From contig CM041776.1 of the NCBI GenBank assembly GCA_023374045.1, positions 279,185,999-279,249,998 of the forward strand: DNA of 64,000 nt, read 5' to 3'. This DNA is from Limonium bicolor (lineage: Eukaryota; Streptophyta; Magnoliopsida; Caryophyllales; Plumbaginaceae). Made by a program: the position numbers and the translations under genes. A model generated the notes under the pieces. The model ran no database searches. It was not told where the DNA came from and was given only the letters and a program-made list of their open reading frames with translations. Shown here in pieces: positions 9,451-22,138 of this stretch; within the stretch, counting starts at the first letter, position 1; each line of letters opens with the position of its first letter.

Positions 9451-12400
9451 CTCTGCATTATAATTGGGGAAATTGGCATCAATAGAACCGGAATTCTATT
9501 TCGAATCCATAGAAACAAGAATCACTCGATTTCGTTCTGTAGATTAGGAGATATATGCGATTTAGTACTCGACTGGAATTCTGAAATCGGGGAAGAACTG
9601 GGGATTCAGGGGCCGTCCGATCTCGTTTTAAGAGATTGGACGGCCAAGATTAGATCGGGCGATTTAAAGTTGTTTTAAGTTTCTATAAAAATTCAGTAAA
9701 TAGCTCTAACTTGTTGATTTTAGTTAATGGCCTTCCCGAAGGTATTTTGACTTGAAATTTTAACCATAGATTCCTTATTTAATCTAGTTTATTTTGATGT
9801 AAATTAATATTGTTTTGGAGTTTTTAAACGTAAGTTATGATTTTTGCAAGTTACGGTTTTCTGGAATTATTTGGATAAATTAAAAAGATATTTTTATGAA
9901 ATAAAAATTTTATAATATGTCTAAAATGTTATAATTACTGTATATTAAATTTGGGAATTTTTGGGCAATGGTAAAAGGTTTTAAAAATTGTGTTTATGAG
10001 TTTTTCATAAGAATAACCTATAATATAAGGTTTTTAATGTAACCAAAAATTAAAGTAAGGTTTGTTAATTAACTTTTAAGCTGGGGAAAATAAGGGAAAC
10101 TAAATTAACATTTTATAACAGTAAGTTTATAAATGTTTTGGTATTGGCTTTTAAGAGAAGTGAAATTATTTACATATATGTATAGATACTTACTTAGTAG
10201 AAACTTATATAAATTAAGGAATTTAATTATCCTACATTTTATTTACTATATTATGGGAGTTAATATTTTTAATTAAACTAAGGAATAAATATATATTTTT
10301 ACGCGTTTATAAAAAGGGAATTAAGTAGTAACTTAGAGTAAAACAAGGAACTAATTAAATTAACACTTATAATAACTAAATGTTATAAGAGCTAGTATCC
10401 TATGATATGGTAAAAGAAATACTTAACGAAACATACTTGGAATACAGTTTAAGGTTGTATTAATAAGATAGTTTAAATATGATAAGTTACATAGGGAATG
10501 TCTTAGTTGATTTCTAGTACGGGTACACTTATATATATTAAAAAACAAAGGAAACACTTTATTTAAAAACCATAGGTCGGTTGTAGTTATGCCTAAAAGT
10601 TATTAAACATAATTAAATACAATAAACTACATAAATAATGTTTTGAACAAATCCTAGTATATATAAATATATACACATTTAACATAAATAAAATTAGATA
10701 CCTTATAGGAAATATAATACGAAGGAATTAGTAAGTTAAACTAAACCTATACATAATACTATTAAAAGAATATTATATGAGCTAGTATTGAATTGTGGTT
10801 ATGAAATTGAGCTTAAAGAGTTATCTTGGATTTCTAAGATTTATATAAACCATATTGGAATACATGTGTAATATTGTTTGTCAAAGACCATAATGTAAAT
10901 CTATAATTTGGTTAGGTAATTAATAAGTTGGGACTTAGGAATATTTGTAATTAGATTTTACACAAATAGAACTTACTATATAATTAATGAATAAATGAAA
11001 TACTTTTACATCTAAATGTTCTTAATATATAAACAATAATAAATAAATAAAATACTTTTACATCTAAATGTGAGGTGGATTAGTAAGTCTAGATTTAATC
11101 ATTTCTTAACAATATTTATGGTATTGGAATATACCTTAATGTTTTAAGATAAAATCATTAAAAGGGTTATGATATAAAACTATATTAAACTATGATTTGG
11201 AAATTTATCTAAATAATAATCCTTAAGTTTCCTGGCGTTAGATAAGCCATATGAAATACATTTATAACATTTATTACCAATACTTAGGATATGAGTTTAC
11301 AATTAAGTGAGGTATTTAGTAGTTAGAATTTATAGAAGGTTTATAAATAGGAATTTGATACTTAAAACCTTTGAACCTTTTATTAGATAAAACTAGGTTA
11401 CATAAGATATTATATTGATATACTTTACGGTAATGGGAAATAATGATAGGTTATTTGAATATAAAATAGGAGAATTTTCATATAATTAACAATTTCGCTT
11501 ACGAACCAGAATTTAATTCTTTGATAAATACTACTCTATGTAGATATATTGTCCATCCTAAATACAATAAAGGAAATTAATTTATTAAGTTATTCCTTTG
11601 AAACCTTAGGTTTTGTAAAATAATTTAAAACGTATCTAAGGCTTAAGTTTTTTGAAGGTTAGTACAAAAGGATTATACATAGTCTATAGAGTGTATGTGT
11701 GTAAAAATAAAACATTTAGGAGATTAAAGGTAAGTAAGGATACATAAAAGGTTATATTTAAACACCTTATTATATAGGTAATAATTAAGCAAATAATGTA
11801 CCTTGTGAATACTAAATGTAAGAGTTCAATAAGTCTAAGTTAACTATAATATAGTTATTCAGGATGAGAAGCAATTTAACATCTTATGACAAGTTTGTTA
11901 GATGGTTGTAATTAAAAGTCATTCTGAACTAAAGATGAGATAATTGAGTTTAGCAGTTCAATTAAGTTATAATAAAACGCGTCTACGACACTACGATTTC
12001 AATATACAAGATGTAGATCTTAATTAAGTTAAGGGAAAGACTTAATCATAATGGGTTATCTAGTAGGTATTATTTGAATAACATAATTTACATTGTTGGA
12101 TAGTAGTATAGTATTCTGAGTCCATCATAGGTCATAATACAATGTTTATTCTAAATTAAGAATAAAGGTATTGAGCTTAAGATTATTATCGAAATTCTTA
12201 GATTTAATTATATAACATAAACACATTTATGATATAGAGGTCTCAAAAGTCTTGAATGTGAGGATTGTGGTTAAGTATGAATAAAGTGGATAGGAGTGGA
12301 CAATTAGCAAATGTTAATCGCATACATTCCTTGATCTTACCACCTTGGGCTATACAACGTTCTCAGATAACTCAAAGATTATACATAACATTTAAGTGAG

Positions 12401-12789
12401 GGCTTAAAAGATAATTGAGACTTTGAAATAAGAGTAAGGAGTTTATTTAAGCGTAACATAGGCTACAAGTGATTGATGATAGACTACCTTTAATATTCTT
12501 CAGAGTATTGTTGATTGTTTGCGCAAGTTGATTAGAACTGCTACAGCGTTACCCAGGTACGATTTCTCGTACTCAGCGTGTTGTGTTTTGGACTCTATGG
12601 AATGTTTTGTACTATTTCTCGTACTCCGATATTTTTGCTGATTGACTTGTGGTATGTTTTGGAAAACGCTAACTGACTTTAAGAGGAATTTCTAAAAAGG
12701 AAATGGTTGTGTGGCTAACTCCGCTTGTGTGACTAATTGAGCCTTGGATGTGAAACTCACTTGGGTATTGGTTCCTTCTATTTGGTGCC

Positions 12790-12885
12790 CCGTTAGACAT
12801 TGACTGCTTAGGGTTTACGCTTCTGCACTCTGTAGGACTAAGTGTTTTGGTATTGCTCTGGGTAGTTGGTGATCTAGTGGGAATT
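12790..12885 (+). repeat. Conserved non-coding block shared by elements A, B and C
   Basis: Contains 'ttctgcactctgtaggact' preceded by 'agggtttacgc'. Related copies occur on the reverse strand at 33,630-33,735 (B) and 47,455-47,570 (C), and again in the 3' LTR of A (about 20,925-21,020). In A it lies inside the LTR, whereas in B and C it lies in the internal region downstream of where pol ends. Confidence 0.75.
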
Positions 12886-12944
12886 TGGAAAAAGGGTCAA
12901 TCTTGGAAATCTTTCTTTCGACGTGCGCGCGTCTTCAATGGTAA

Positions 12945-13305
12945 CAGTGAGGGGCTGTATATCCCCTGTCCCAGAAAGGGACGTGATAGACAGTGAGGGG
13001 CTGTATATCCCCTGTCCTTAGTGGACGTGGTAGACAGTGAGGGGCTGTATATCCCCTGTCCCAGAAAGGGACGTGATAGACAGTGAGAGGCTGTATATCC
13101 CATGTCCTTAGTGGACGTGGTAGACAGTGATGGGTTGTATATCCCCTCTCCTTAGTGGACGTGATAGACAGTGAGGGGCTGTATATCCCCTGTCCTTAGT
13201 GGACGTGGTAGATAGTGAGGGGCTGTATATCCCCTGTCCTTAGTGGACATGATAAACAGTGAGGTGCTGTATATCCCCTGTCCTAAAAGGGCGTGATTGG
13301 CGGTG
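12945..13305 (+). repeat. Tandem array of eight 44-46-bp units in the 5' LTR of A
   Basis: Units start near 12,947, 12,993, 13,037, 13,083, 13,127, 13,171, 13,215 and 13,259. Two unit types exist, ending 'ccagaaagggacgtg' or 'cttagtggacgtgg'. Each unit holds a small hairpin (gggg-ctgtatat-cccc). The array recurs at 21,080-21,430 with the same number of units. Confidence 0.85.
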
Positions 13306-13951
13306 GGGGCCATCTCTCCCAGTTGAAACTATTCCACTCTTGAGTTCTTGGTTCTTGGATCTGTTTTATCATTCCTAGTCCTTTGTGACTATCTGAGTTT
13401 TTCTACTCCTAATGGGAATTGGGTTTAACTAAGGAAATGGATGTTCACTAACACATGATGTGATTTTGTTTCACTAACTTTACCTTTTCTATCATTTATC
13501 TTTATTCTTAACTTGTTATCTTTGGCTTGGTGATTTTAAAGTGCCTTGTTTCCCTGCTTTACTTTCCAGAGTTTAATTACAAGTTACTGTTTATTTTGAA
13601 GAGTTATGTTTTATAAGTTTGTTTTTGGAGAATTGCACCAGTTCCATTCCAGGGAACTGACCCGCCCCTTTCGGGGTGGGCTGCTTGGTTTCATCTTGCA
13701 GGTACGAATTGGTTTACAGGTGGCCACGAAGAGAATGAGCGTTTGGGATGGGACTAGGTTTTGTGGAGAGTTAATGTGTTTAATTTCTATTATGTTTGTG
13801 TTAAGTTTTTCTCGAGTTTAGACCGTAGCTTTTGTAGATTGTAAGTTGTAATTGGTGAGGTTTGGTGCCGGGTGTTTGGAACCCGATGGTCTGTAATCGC
13901 CTTAGAGTTTATTTCCGCAGTATTTTTGGTTAATAGGGGCGTTACAGAAAG

Positions 13952-13963
13952 TGGTATCAGAGC
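13952..13963 (+). promoter_or_regulatory. Primer-binding site of element A (tRNA-iMet)
   Basis: tggtatcagagc, complementary to the 3' end of plant initiator tRNA-Met, 5 bases after the 5' LTR. Its last bases overlap a hairpin at 13,959-13,976. Confidence 0.93.
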
Positions 13964-13976
13964 GTAGTTACGCTCT
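13959..13976 (+). other. Hairpin overlapping the primer site of element A
   Basis: agagcgt-agtt-acgctct, a 7-bp stem. The equivalent positions in B and C keep the stem with compensating changes at the seventh pair (see findings). Confidence 0.7.
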
Positions 13977-16160
13977 GAACCCAAGAAAACAAGCCGAGTG
14001 AAATACTTAGATTATAGGTGCACTTAAAACTGGGGAACTGGGGTAGAATTGGGAAGTGAGGACTCCAGTAAGGCACGACTCCTAACCCTTTTTGGAATTG
14101 TGAATGATTCCTTTACACACCTTTCTTTTGTGAATGTCTGTTGAGTGTGATGTGTTGTTATACCGTTCCAACAACAAACTACAAAAATATATATATATAA
14201 GTTTGGAACATCCTATATTAAGTACGATAAGATTTTGGTTGAGATAAACCAAATATTAAGCTATTTTTCAAAAGCATACTCATGGAGAATACATTGCTAA
14301 AAATGCAATCCTTTAAAAGCTAGTACACAAATTCCTAGAATTTTAAAGAATACTTTTGGTTGAAAACAGTATACAAATAGAACTTTACATAACTAAATTA
14401 GTATTGATATTATGTGAAGTACTTCAACTCCTTTAAAGTTTGAAAATAAATCTCATGAACTACTTGGTATCAATTTATTACCTAAAGATAATGTTCAAGA
14501 ACTAGTAGCGTATTAGAAAAGATCAACATCTGAACTTGTAAAACACATTAAAACTCTATGTTAACTTTAGAAAGAAAACACATAAACCTAACACTCTACA
14601 GGAAGTGCCTGGTGCGACGAACTCCTAGGCCAAAAGTAGTGGGGGTGCACACCCACTGCTAGAAGTTTAGGGGCTAGACAAGCCTTGTCATCTAACTGTA
14701 AATAATCTTCTACGCAGGTGATGGATTGTGTTGAACTTGAGGGGAAGTGGTGGTAAGACGTTACCATCGTGGAATCTTGAGCTAGGCATATTTCATTACT
14801 AGCCACAATGAACAGTTCAAAACTCGTATATTAGGATCCAGTACTAAATTCATGCATGTAAAGAGTTTACCGAGTTAAATCCTTGGTGAAAAATACTTAC
14901 CTATGGAGTGAAAACACATGAGTAATAATAAACTAAATATTATTGAGCCTTAAATACTTGGAGTATTGTGTGTCTAGTGAAAAATTGAGAGTTACTTAAA
15001 GATTTGGAAATCCTCATGTTTATTTAGAAGTTTAACCTTATACATAGATAAAATCTTAGAAGTCACACTAAGAGTGATATTTACAAAAGCCACCATTGTC
15101 TAAGGGAGTACTAACATTTTAATAATCAGGAGAATACTTACATAGAACAAACCTTAAGAAAAATAATTACCAAGAGTGAGTGAGTTTTCATTAGACTAGC
15201 TCATTTGACTTAAAATTTTATATAGTCCCTACCTTAAAAATATATATATATAATATAAATTTTAAGGTAAAGGAATCAGATTTTGGAAGAACTTCCTAAA
15301 ATTCTGCCTTGGGTGAAGTTATATAATAAGTAAATTTTATAAAGTAAACACTGAATGAATCATCTGAAATACGATAGTTAATTATAAAAAACAATTGAAA
15401 CTTGAAAAGTCACAGAAAATATTTATCTTATAAAGTTTTAACATATGGTTGACTAATAAACCTTTGAAGATAATTTTGGAAGATTATTGAGGATTATTAA
15501 ATGATCAGGAATATTATGTTAAACTACTCAAGTACGTTACACCTGGTTTATAGCTTGGTAATATAATTGATATGATAAATGATCGTATATGGACATATAA
15601 TTCGTATCAGTCATTAAATGAATGGATAATAATCATAAGATAAAATTTTATAACCACCAAGGAAATACAATTACATAACAATCAAGAGATACAGATATAT
15701 GTAACGATCATAGATAAAATCAAAGGTGCAGTAAATTCACAACAAAGCTGGTTAATAAGGTGTTGAATTCTTTGAATGTGTCGTTAGTAGCGGTACGAGG
15801 GCGTACCTTAGCTCTTTTAAGGGGGATATGCTGGCATACTCCTCCTTCGTTATCTCATCCGGATTATGCCTCGTTGCATTGTTAGTAAAGGGAGAACAGT
15901 ATTAGTAGTATGAGAGGTGTATGTATGTACGTAGTTTTACGTTGTGGCACAATACTTTGTCACATTTGTGTTGTGTTTTGTTTCAGCTTATATTTTGATT
16001 CACTTGGATTTGATTTCGGTACTCTCGAGTGGAATGTTGAAATGGTAATGGAAATAAAGGATTGGATTGGTATGGAATTTAATTGGAATTATCATTGTCT
16101 TAGCACACCCGAAGCGGTGTGAGTGCCTACTAGTTGATTTCCTTAAACTTCGAGGCGAAG

Positions 16161-16181
16161 TTTCTTTTAAGGGGGATATAC
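16161..16181 (+). promoter_or_regulatory. Polypurine tract of element A
   Basis: ttcttttaagggggatatac stands directly before the 3' LTR start at 16,182 and is preceded by 'cttcgaggcgaag'. This is the common layout at the 3' end of Tekay/Del elements. Confidence 0.85.
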
Positions 16182-19100
16182 TGAAATACCCCTAAATTAA
16201 TTTAAATTAATTTAGGGGATTTCTTTTATTAAACCTTTAATAATACTATTAAGTATTAAATTATTATATGGAATTATGAATATTAAATTATTATATGGAA
16301 TTATGAATATTAAATTATTATATGGAATTATGAAATTTATTTAGGGGTTTTCTCCTATTTAACCCTAATTATTATACATTATTATATAGTATTATGAATT
16401 TAATAATAAGATCTATAAGTCAATAAATCTTGGGAAAATTTCTAAACACTTCAAATATATTATAAAGATTTTAGGAAGTGTTAGAACATTGTTTTGAAAC
16501 ATAAAAGTCAATATAAAATTCTAGAAACCTTAAAGCTTATTAAGCCTTGCTAGAGTTGACTTTTTGAGAATGGTCAAACCAGGCCATGAAACCTATACCA
16601 ATAAATAGGTTATGGAAAACCATGAAGATCGATAAAAAGAACGTCAAAAACGGATCATCGTAGCCAAAGTTATGCTAGATTGAAGTTTTGAATCAAAATT
16701 TTAAGAGATGCCACGTGTCACTCTGTAATGGGTCGCCCACACTTAGCCGATTCTTTCCCTGAATTTCGGTAACTGATTCCAGTGTTTTAACCTAACTTTA
16801 GACGGCTATAACTTCTTCATATTTCCATATTTTTCCATGCCGTCTTCTTCATTCTCTTCTTCAAAACGTCCTCTTTCCAACCATTACTCACACATACCCT
16901 AATTCATTATACATCAGCCACAAATCTGACCTAAAGTTGGCACCTTGCGAAACGTGTTTTCAGAATTCCAGTTTCTCATCGATTTCAGGTAACTTGCGTC
17001 AGCCATAACTTCTTCGTTACTCATCCAAATTCCATGTTCTTTAGCTCGTTTTGAAGCTCTAATTCCTCTAAAACTTTCATGTTTATGGTCTAAGCCAATT
17101 CTCAACCGATTGGAAGGGAAAGGTGTCTAAAGTTTCGGTCTCGCCAGCACATAAAATAATACCGAAACAGAGAGGTAAACTCGTGTTTTGCGACTTCAAT
17201 ATCTTTTTGTGTGGTTCGAGTTAGGTTTAGTTCTTGCTATCAATACGTAGATCTAAGTTTGTTCTTTCCAATGAGCCCTTACTCATAACCTAACTCGATT
17301 TGTACTGCTAGTTATAGATCCTCAAAGTTGGCACCACGAACTGCTCAAAGTTCAAGTTTTTTTCCAGTTTCCGAATTTGAATTCACACAATTCGCACAAT
17401 CCGGTGAGTCTCCGATCAAATTGCTCCGATATTGTTGTTCGTAGTCATGTTTTCGACCTAATCCATGTTCCAATTTAGTCAATTTCGTGTTAGGTTAGCA
17501 GAATTTGTTAGGATTGTGTTCGAATTCAATACTGTACCCGAAACAAACCCTAACTCTCGAATTGATTTTGAAACTGGATGAACTCTGCATTATAATTGGG
17601 GAAATTGGCATCAGTAGAACCGGAATTCTATTTCGAATCCATAGAAACAAGAATCACTTGATTTCGTTCTGTAGATTAGGAGATATATGCGATTTAGTAC
17701 TCGACTGGAATTCTGAAATTGGGGAAGAACTGGGGATTCAGGGGCCGTCCGATCTCGTTTTAAGAGATTGGACGGCCAAGATTAGATCGGGCGATTTAAA
17801 GTTGTTTTAAGTTTCTATAAAAATTCAGTAAATAGCTCTAACTTGTTGATTTTAGTTAATGGCCTTCCCGAAGGTATTTTGACTTGCAATTTTAACCATA
17901 GATTCCTTATTTAATCTAGTTTATTTTGATGTAAATTAATATGGTTTTGGAGTTTTTAAACGTAAGTTATGATTTTTGCAAGTTACGGGTTTTCTGGAAT
18001 TATTTGGATAAATTAAAAAGATATTTTTATGAAATAAAAATTTTATAATATGTCTAAAATGTTATAGTTACTGTATATTAAATTTGGGAATTTTTGGGCA
18101 ATGGTAAAAGGTTTTAAAAATTGTGTTTATGAGTTTTTCACAAGAATAACCTATAATATAAGGTTTTTAATGTAACCAAAAATTAAAGTAAGGTTTGTTA
18201 ATTAACTTTTAAGCTGGGGAAAATAGGGGAAACTAAATTAACATTTTATAACAGTAAGTTTATAAATGTTTTGGTATTGGCTTTTAAGAGAAGTGAAATT
18301 ATTTACATATATGTATAGATACTTAGTAGAAACTTATATAAATTAAGGAATTTAATTATCCTACATTTTATTTACTATATTATGGGAGTTAATATTTTTA
18401 ATTAAACTAAGGAATAAATATATATATTTTTACGCGTTTATAAAAAGGGAATTAAGTAGTAACTTAGAGTAAAACAAGGAACTAATTAAATTAACACTTA
18501 TAATAACTAAATGTTATAAGAGCTAGTATCCTATGATATGGTAAAAGAAATACTTAACGAAACATACTTGGAATACTGTTTAAGGTTGTATTAATAAGAT
18601 AGTTTAAATATGATAAGTTACATAGGGAATGTCTTAGTTGATTTCTAGTACGGGTACACTTATATATATATTAAAAAAAACAAAGGAAACACTTTATTTA
18701 ATAAACCATAGGTTGGTTGTAGTTATGCCTAAAAGTTATTAAACATAATTAAATACAATAAACTACATAAATAATGTTTTGAACAAATCCTAGTATATAT
18801 AAATATATACACATTTAACATAAATAAAATTAGATACCTTATAGGAAATATAATACGAAGGAATTAGTAAGTTAAACTAAACCTATACATAATACTATTA
18901 AAAGAATATTATATGAGCTAGTATTGAATTGTGGTTATGAAATTGAGCTTAAAGAGTTATCTTGGATTTCTAAGATTTATATAAACCATATTGGAATACA
19001 TGTGTAATATTGTTTGTCAAAGACCATAATGTAAATCTATAATTTGGTTAGGTAATTAATAAGTTAGGACTTAGGAATATTTGTAATTAGATTTTACACA

Positions 19101-22080
19101 AATAGAACTTAGTATATAATTAATGAATAAATGTAATACTTTTACATCTAAATGTTCTTAATATATAAACAATAATAAATAAATAAAATACTTTTACATC
19201 TAAATGTGAGGTGGATTAGTAAGTCTAGATTTAATCATTTCTTAACATTTATGGTATTGGAATATACCTTAATGTTTTAAGATAAAATCATTAAAAGGGT
19301 TATGATATAAAACTATATTAAACTATGATTTGGAAATTTATCTAAATAATAATCCTTAAGTTTCCTGGCGTTAGATAAGCCATATGAAATACATTTATAA
19401 CATTTATTACCAATACTTAGGATATGAGTTTACACTTAAGTGAGGTATTTAGTAGTTAGAATTTATAGAAGGTTTATAAATAGGAATTTGATACTTAAAA
19501 CCTTTGAACCTTTTATTAGATAAAACTAGGTTACATAAGATATTATATTGATATACTTTACGGTAATGGGAAATAATGATAGGTTATTTGAATATAAAAT
19601 AGGAGAATTTTCATATAATTAACAATTTCGCTTACGAACCAGAATTTAATTCTTTGATAAATACTACTCTATGTAGATATATTGTCCATCCTAAATACAA
19701 TAAAGGAAATTAATTTATTAAGTTATTCCTTTGAAACCTTAGGTTTTGTAAAATAATTTAAAACGTATTTAAGGCTTAAGTTTATTGAAGGTTAGTATAA
19801 AAGGATTATACATAGTCTATAGAGTGTATGTGTGTAAAAATAAAACATTTAGGAGATTAAAGGTAAGTAAGGATACATAAAAGGCTATATTTAAACACCT
19901 TATTATATAGGTAATAATTAAGCAAATAATGTACCTTGTGAATACTAAATGTAAGAGTTCAATAAGTCTAAGTTAACTATAGTATAGTTATTCAGGATGA
20001 GAAGCAATTTAACATCTTATGACAAGTTTGTTAGATGGTTGTAATTAAAAGTCATTCTGAACTAAAGATGAGATAATTGAGTTTAGCAGTTCAATTAAGT
20101 TATAATAAAACGCGTCTACGACACTACGATTTCAATATACAAGATGTAGATCTTAATTAAGTTAAGGGAAAGACTTAATCATAATGGGTTATCTAGTAGG
20201 TATTATTTGAATACATAATCTTTACATTGTTGGATAGTAGTATAGTATTCTGAGTCCATCATAGGTCATAATACAATGTTTATTCTAAATTAAGAATAAA
20301 GGTATTGAGCTTAAGATTATTATCGAAATTCTTAGATTTAATTATATAACATAAACACATTTATGATATAGAGGTCTCAAAAGTCTTGAATGTGAGGATT
20401 GTGGTTAAGTATGAATAAAGTGGATAGGAGTGGACAATTAGCAAATGTTAATCGCATACATTCCTTGATCTTACCACCTTGGGCTATACAACGTTCTCAG
20501 ATAACTCAAAGATTATACATAACATTTAAGTGAGGGCTTAAAAGATAATTGAGACTTTGAAATAAGAGTAAGGAGTTTATTTAAGCGTAACATAGGCTAC
20601 AAGTGATTGATGATAGACTACCTTTAATATTCTTCAGAGTATTGTTGATTGTTTGCGCAAGTTGATTAGAACTGCTACAGCGTTACCCAGGTACGATTTC
20701 TCGTACTCAGCGTGTTGTGTTTTGGACTCTATGGAATGTTTTGTACTATTTCTCGTACTCCGATATTTTTGCTGATTGACTTGTGGTATGTTTTGGAAAA
20801 CGCTAACTGACTTTAAGAGGAATTTCTAAAAAGGAAATGGTTGTGTGGCTAACTCCGCTTGTGTGACTAACTGAGCCTTGGATGTGAAACTCACTTGGGT
20901 ATTGGTTCCTTCTATTTGGTGCCCCGTTAGACATTGACTGCTTAGGGTTTACGCTTCTGCACTCTGTAGGACTGAGTGTTTTGGTATTGCTCTGGGTAGT
21001 TGGTGATCTAGTGGGAATTTGGAAAAAGGGTCAATCTTGGAAATCTTTCTTTCGACGTGCGCGCGTCTTCAATGGTAACAGTGAGGGGCTGTATATCCCC
21101 TGTCCCAGAAAGGGACGTGATAGACAGTGAGGGGCTGTATATCCCCTGTCCTTAGTGGACGTGGTAGACAGTGAGGGGCTGTATATCCCCTGTCCCAGAA
21201 AGGGACGTGATAGACAGTGAGGGGCTGTATATCCCCTGTCCTTAGTGGACGTGGTAGACAGTGATGGGCTGTATATCCCCTGTCCTTAGTGGACGTGATA
21301 GACAGTGATGGGCTGTATATCCCCTGTCCTTAGTGGACGTGGTAGATAGTGAGGGGCTGTATATCCCCTGTCCTTAGTGGACGTGATAAACAGCGAGGGG
21401 CTGTATATCCCGTGTCCTAAAAGGACATGATTGGCGGTGGGGGCCATCTCTCCCAGTTGAAACTATTCCACTCTTGAGTTCTTGGTTCTTGGATCTGTTT
21501 TATCATTCCTAGTCCTTTGTGACTATCTGAGTTTTTCTACTCCTAATGGGAATTGGGTTTAACTAAGGAAATGGATGTTCACTAACACATGATGTGATTT
21601 TGTTTCACTAACTTTACCTTTTCTATCATTTATCTTTATTCTTAACTTGTTATCTTTGGCTTGGTGATTTTAAAGTGCCTTGTTTCCCTGCTTTACTTTC
21701 CAGAGTTTAATTACAAGTTACTGTTTATTTTGAAGAGTTATGTTTTATAAGTTTGTTTTTGGAGAATTGTACCAGTTCCATTCCAGGGAACTGACCCGCC
21801 CCTTTCGGGGTGGGCTGCTTAGTTTCATCTTGCAGGTACGAATTGGTTTACAGGTGGCCACGAAGAGAATGAGCGTTTGGGATGGGACTAGGTTTTGTGG
21901 AGAGTTAATGTGTTTAATTTCTATTATGTTTGTGTTAAGTTTTTCTCGAGTTCAGACCGTAGCTTTTGTAGATTGTAAGTTGTAATTGGTGAGGTTTGGT
22001 GCCGGGTGTTTGGAACCCGATGGTCTGTAATCGCCTTAGAGTTTATTTCCGCAGTATTTATGGTTAATAGGGGCGTTACA
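16182..22080 (+). repeat. 3' LTR of element A (5,899 bp)
   Basis: Uninterrupted partner of the 5' LTR. It differs by scattered substitutions and small indels, more than the LTR pair of D shows. It carries the palindrome (16,189-16,218), the 44-46-bp array (21,080-21,430) and the GC hairpin (about 21,798-21,818). Confidence 0.92.
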
Positions 22081-22138
22081 TTTGATCATTTAATATCATA
22101 CTACGTTTTGTAAGTGTTAAATATTGGTCATTATGTAG

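Larger units (their letters stand above)
2799..13946 (+). repeat. 5' LTR of element A, interrupted by element D
   Basis: Made of 2,799-4,206 plus 9,456-13,946 (one copy of the D duplication counted), 5,899 bp in total, equal to the 3' LTR. Notable parts are a perfect 30-bp palindrome at 2,806-2,835, a long AT-rich centre, a 44-46-bp tandem array at 12,945-13,305 and a GC hairpin at about 13,660-13,681. Short open frames in it (for example 9,394-9,678 and 13,606-13,821) recur in the 3' LTR and show no protein-family features. Confidence 0.9.
13947..16181 (+). other. Internal region of element A, non-coding
   Basis: Runs from the primer site to the polypurine tract. It is AT-rich and has no gag, protease, RT, RNase H or integrase motif. 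A polypurine-like motif 'cttttaagggggatatgct' occurs at 15,813-15,831 beside 'acgagggcgtacc', 350 bp before the true tract. The frame at 14,588-14,806 (reverse) is short and unrecognised. Confidence 0.75.
2799..22080 (+). mobile_element. Element A: non-coding LARD-type LTR retrotransposon
   Basis: TG...CA ended, flanked by tttga. The two LTRs are each 5,899 bp once nested element D is removed. The tRNA-iMet primer site is at 13,952 and the polypurine tract ends at 16,181. The internal region (13,947-16,181) is 2.2 kb and has no gag or pol, so the element fits a large retrotransposon derivative that depends on proteins from elsewhere. Its LTR ends (tgaaatacccc...ggggcgttaca), primer site and a conserved non-coding block match elements B and C, pointing to a Tekay/Del-like helper. 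It inserted into PMD intron 1 in sense orientation. Confidence 0.92.
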
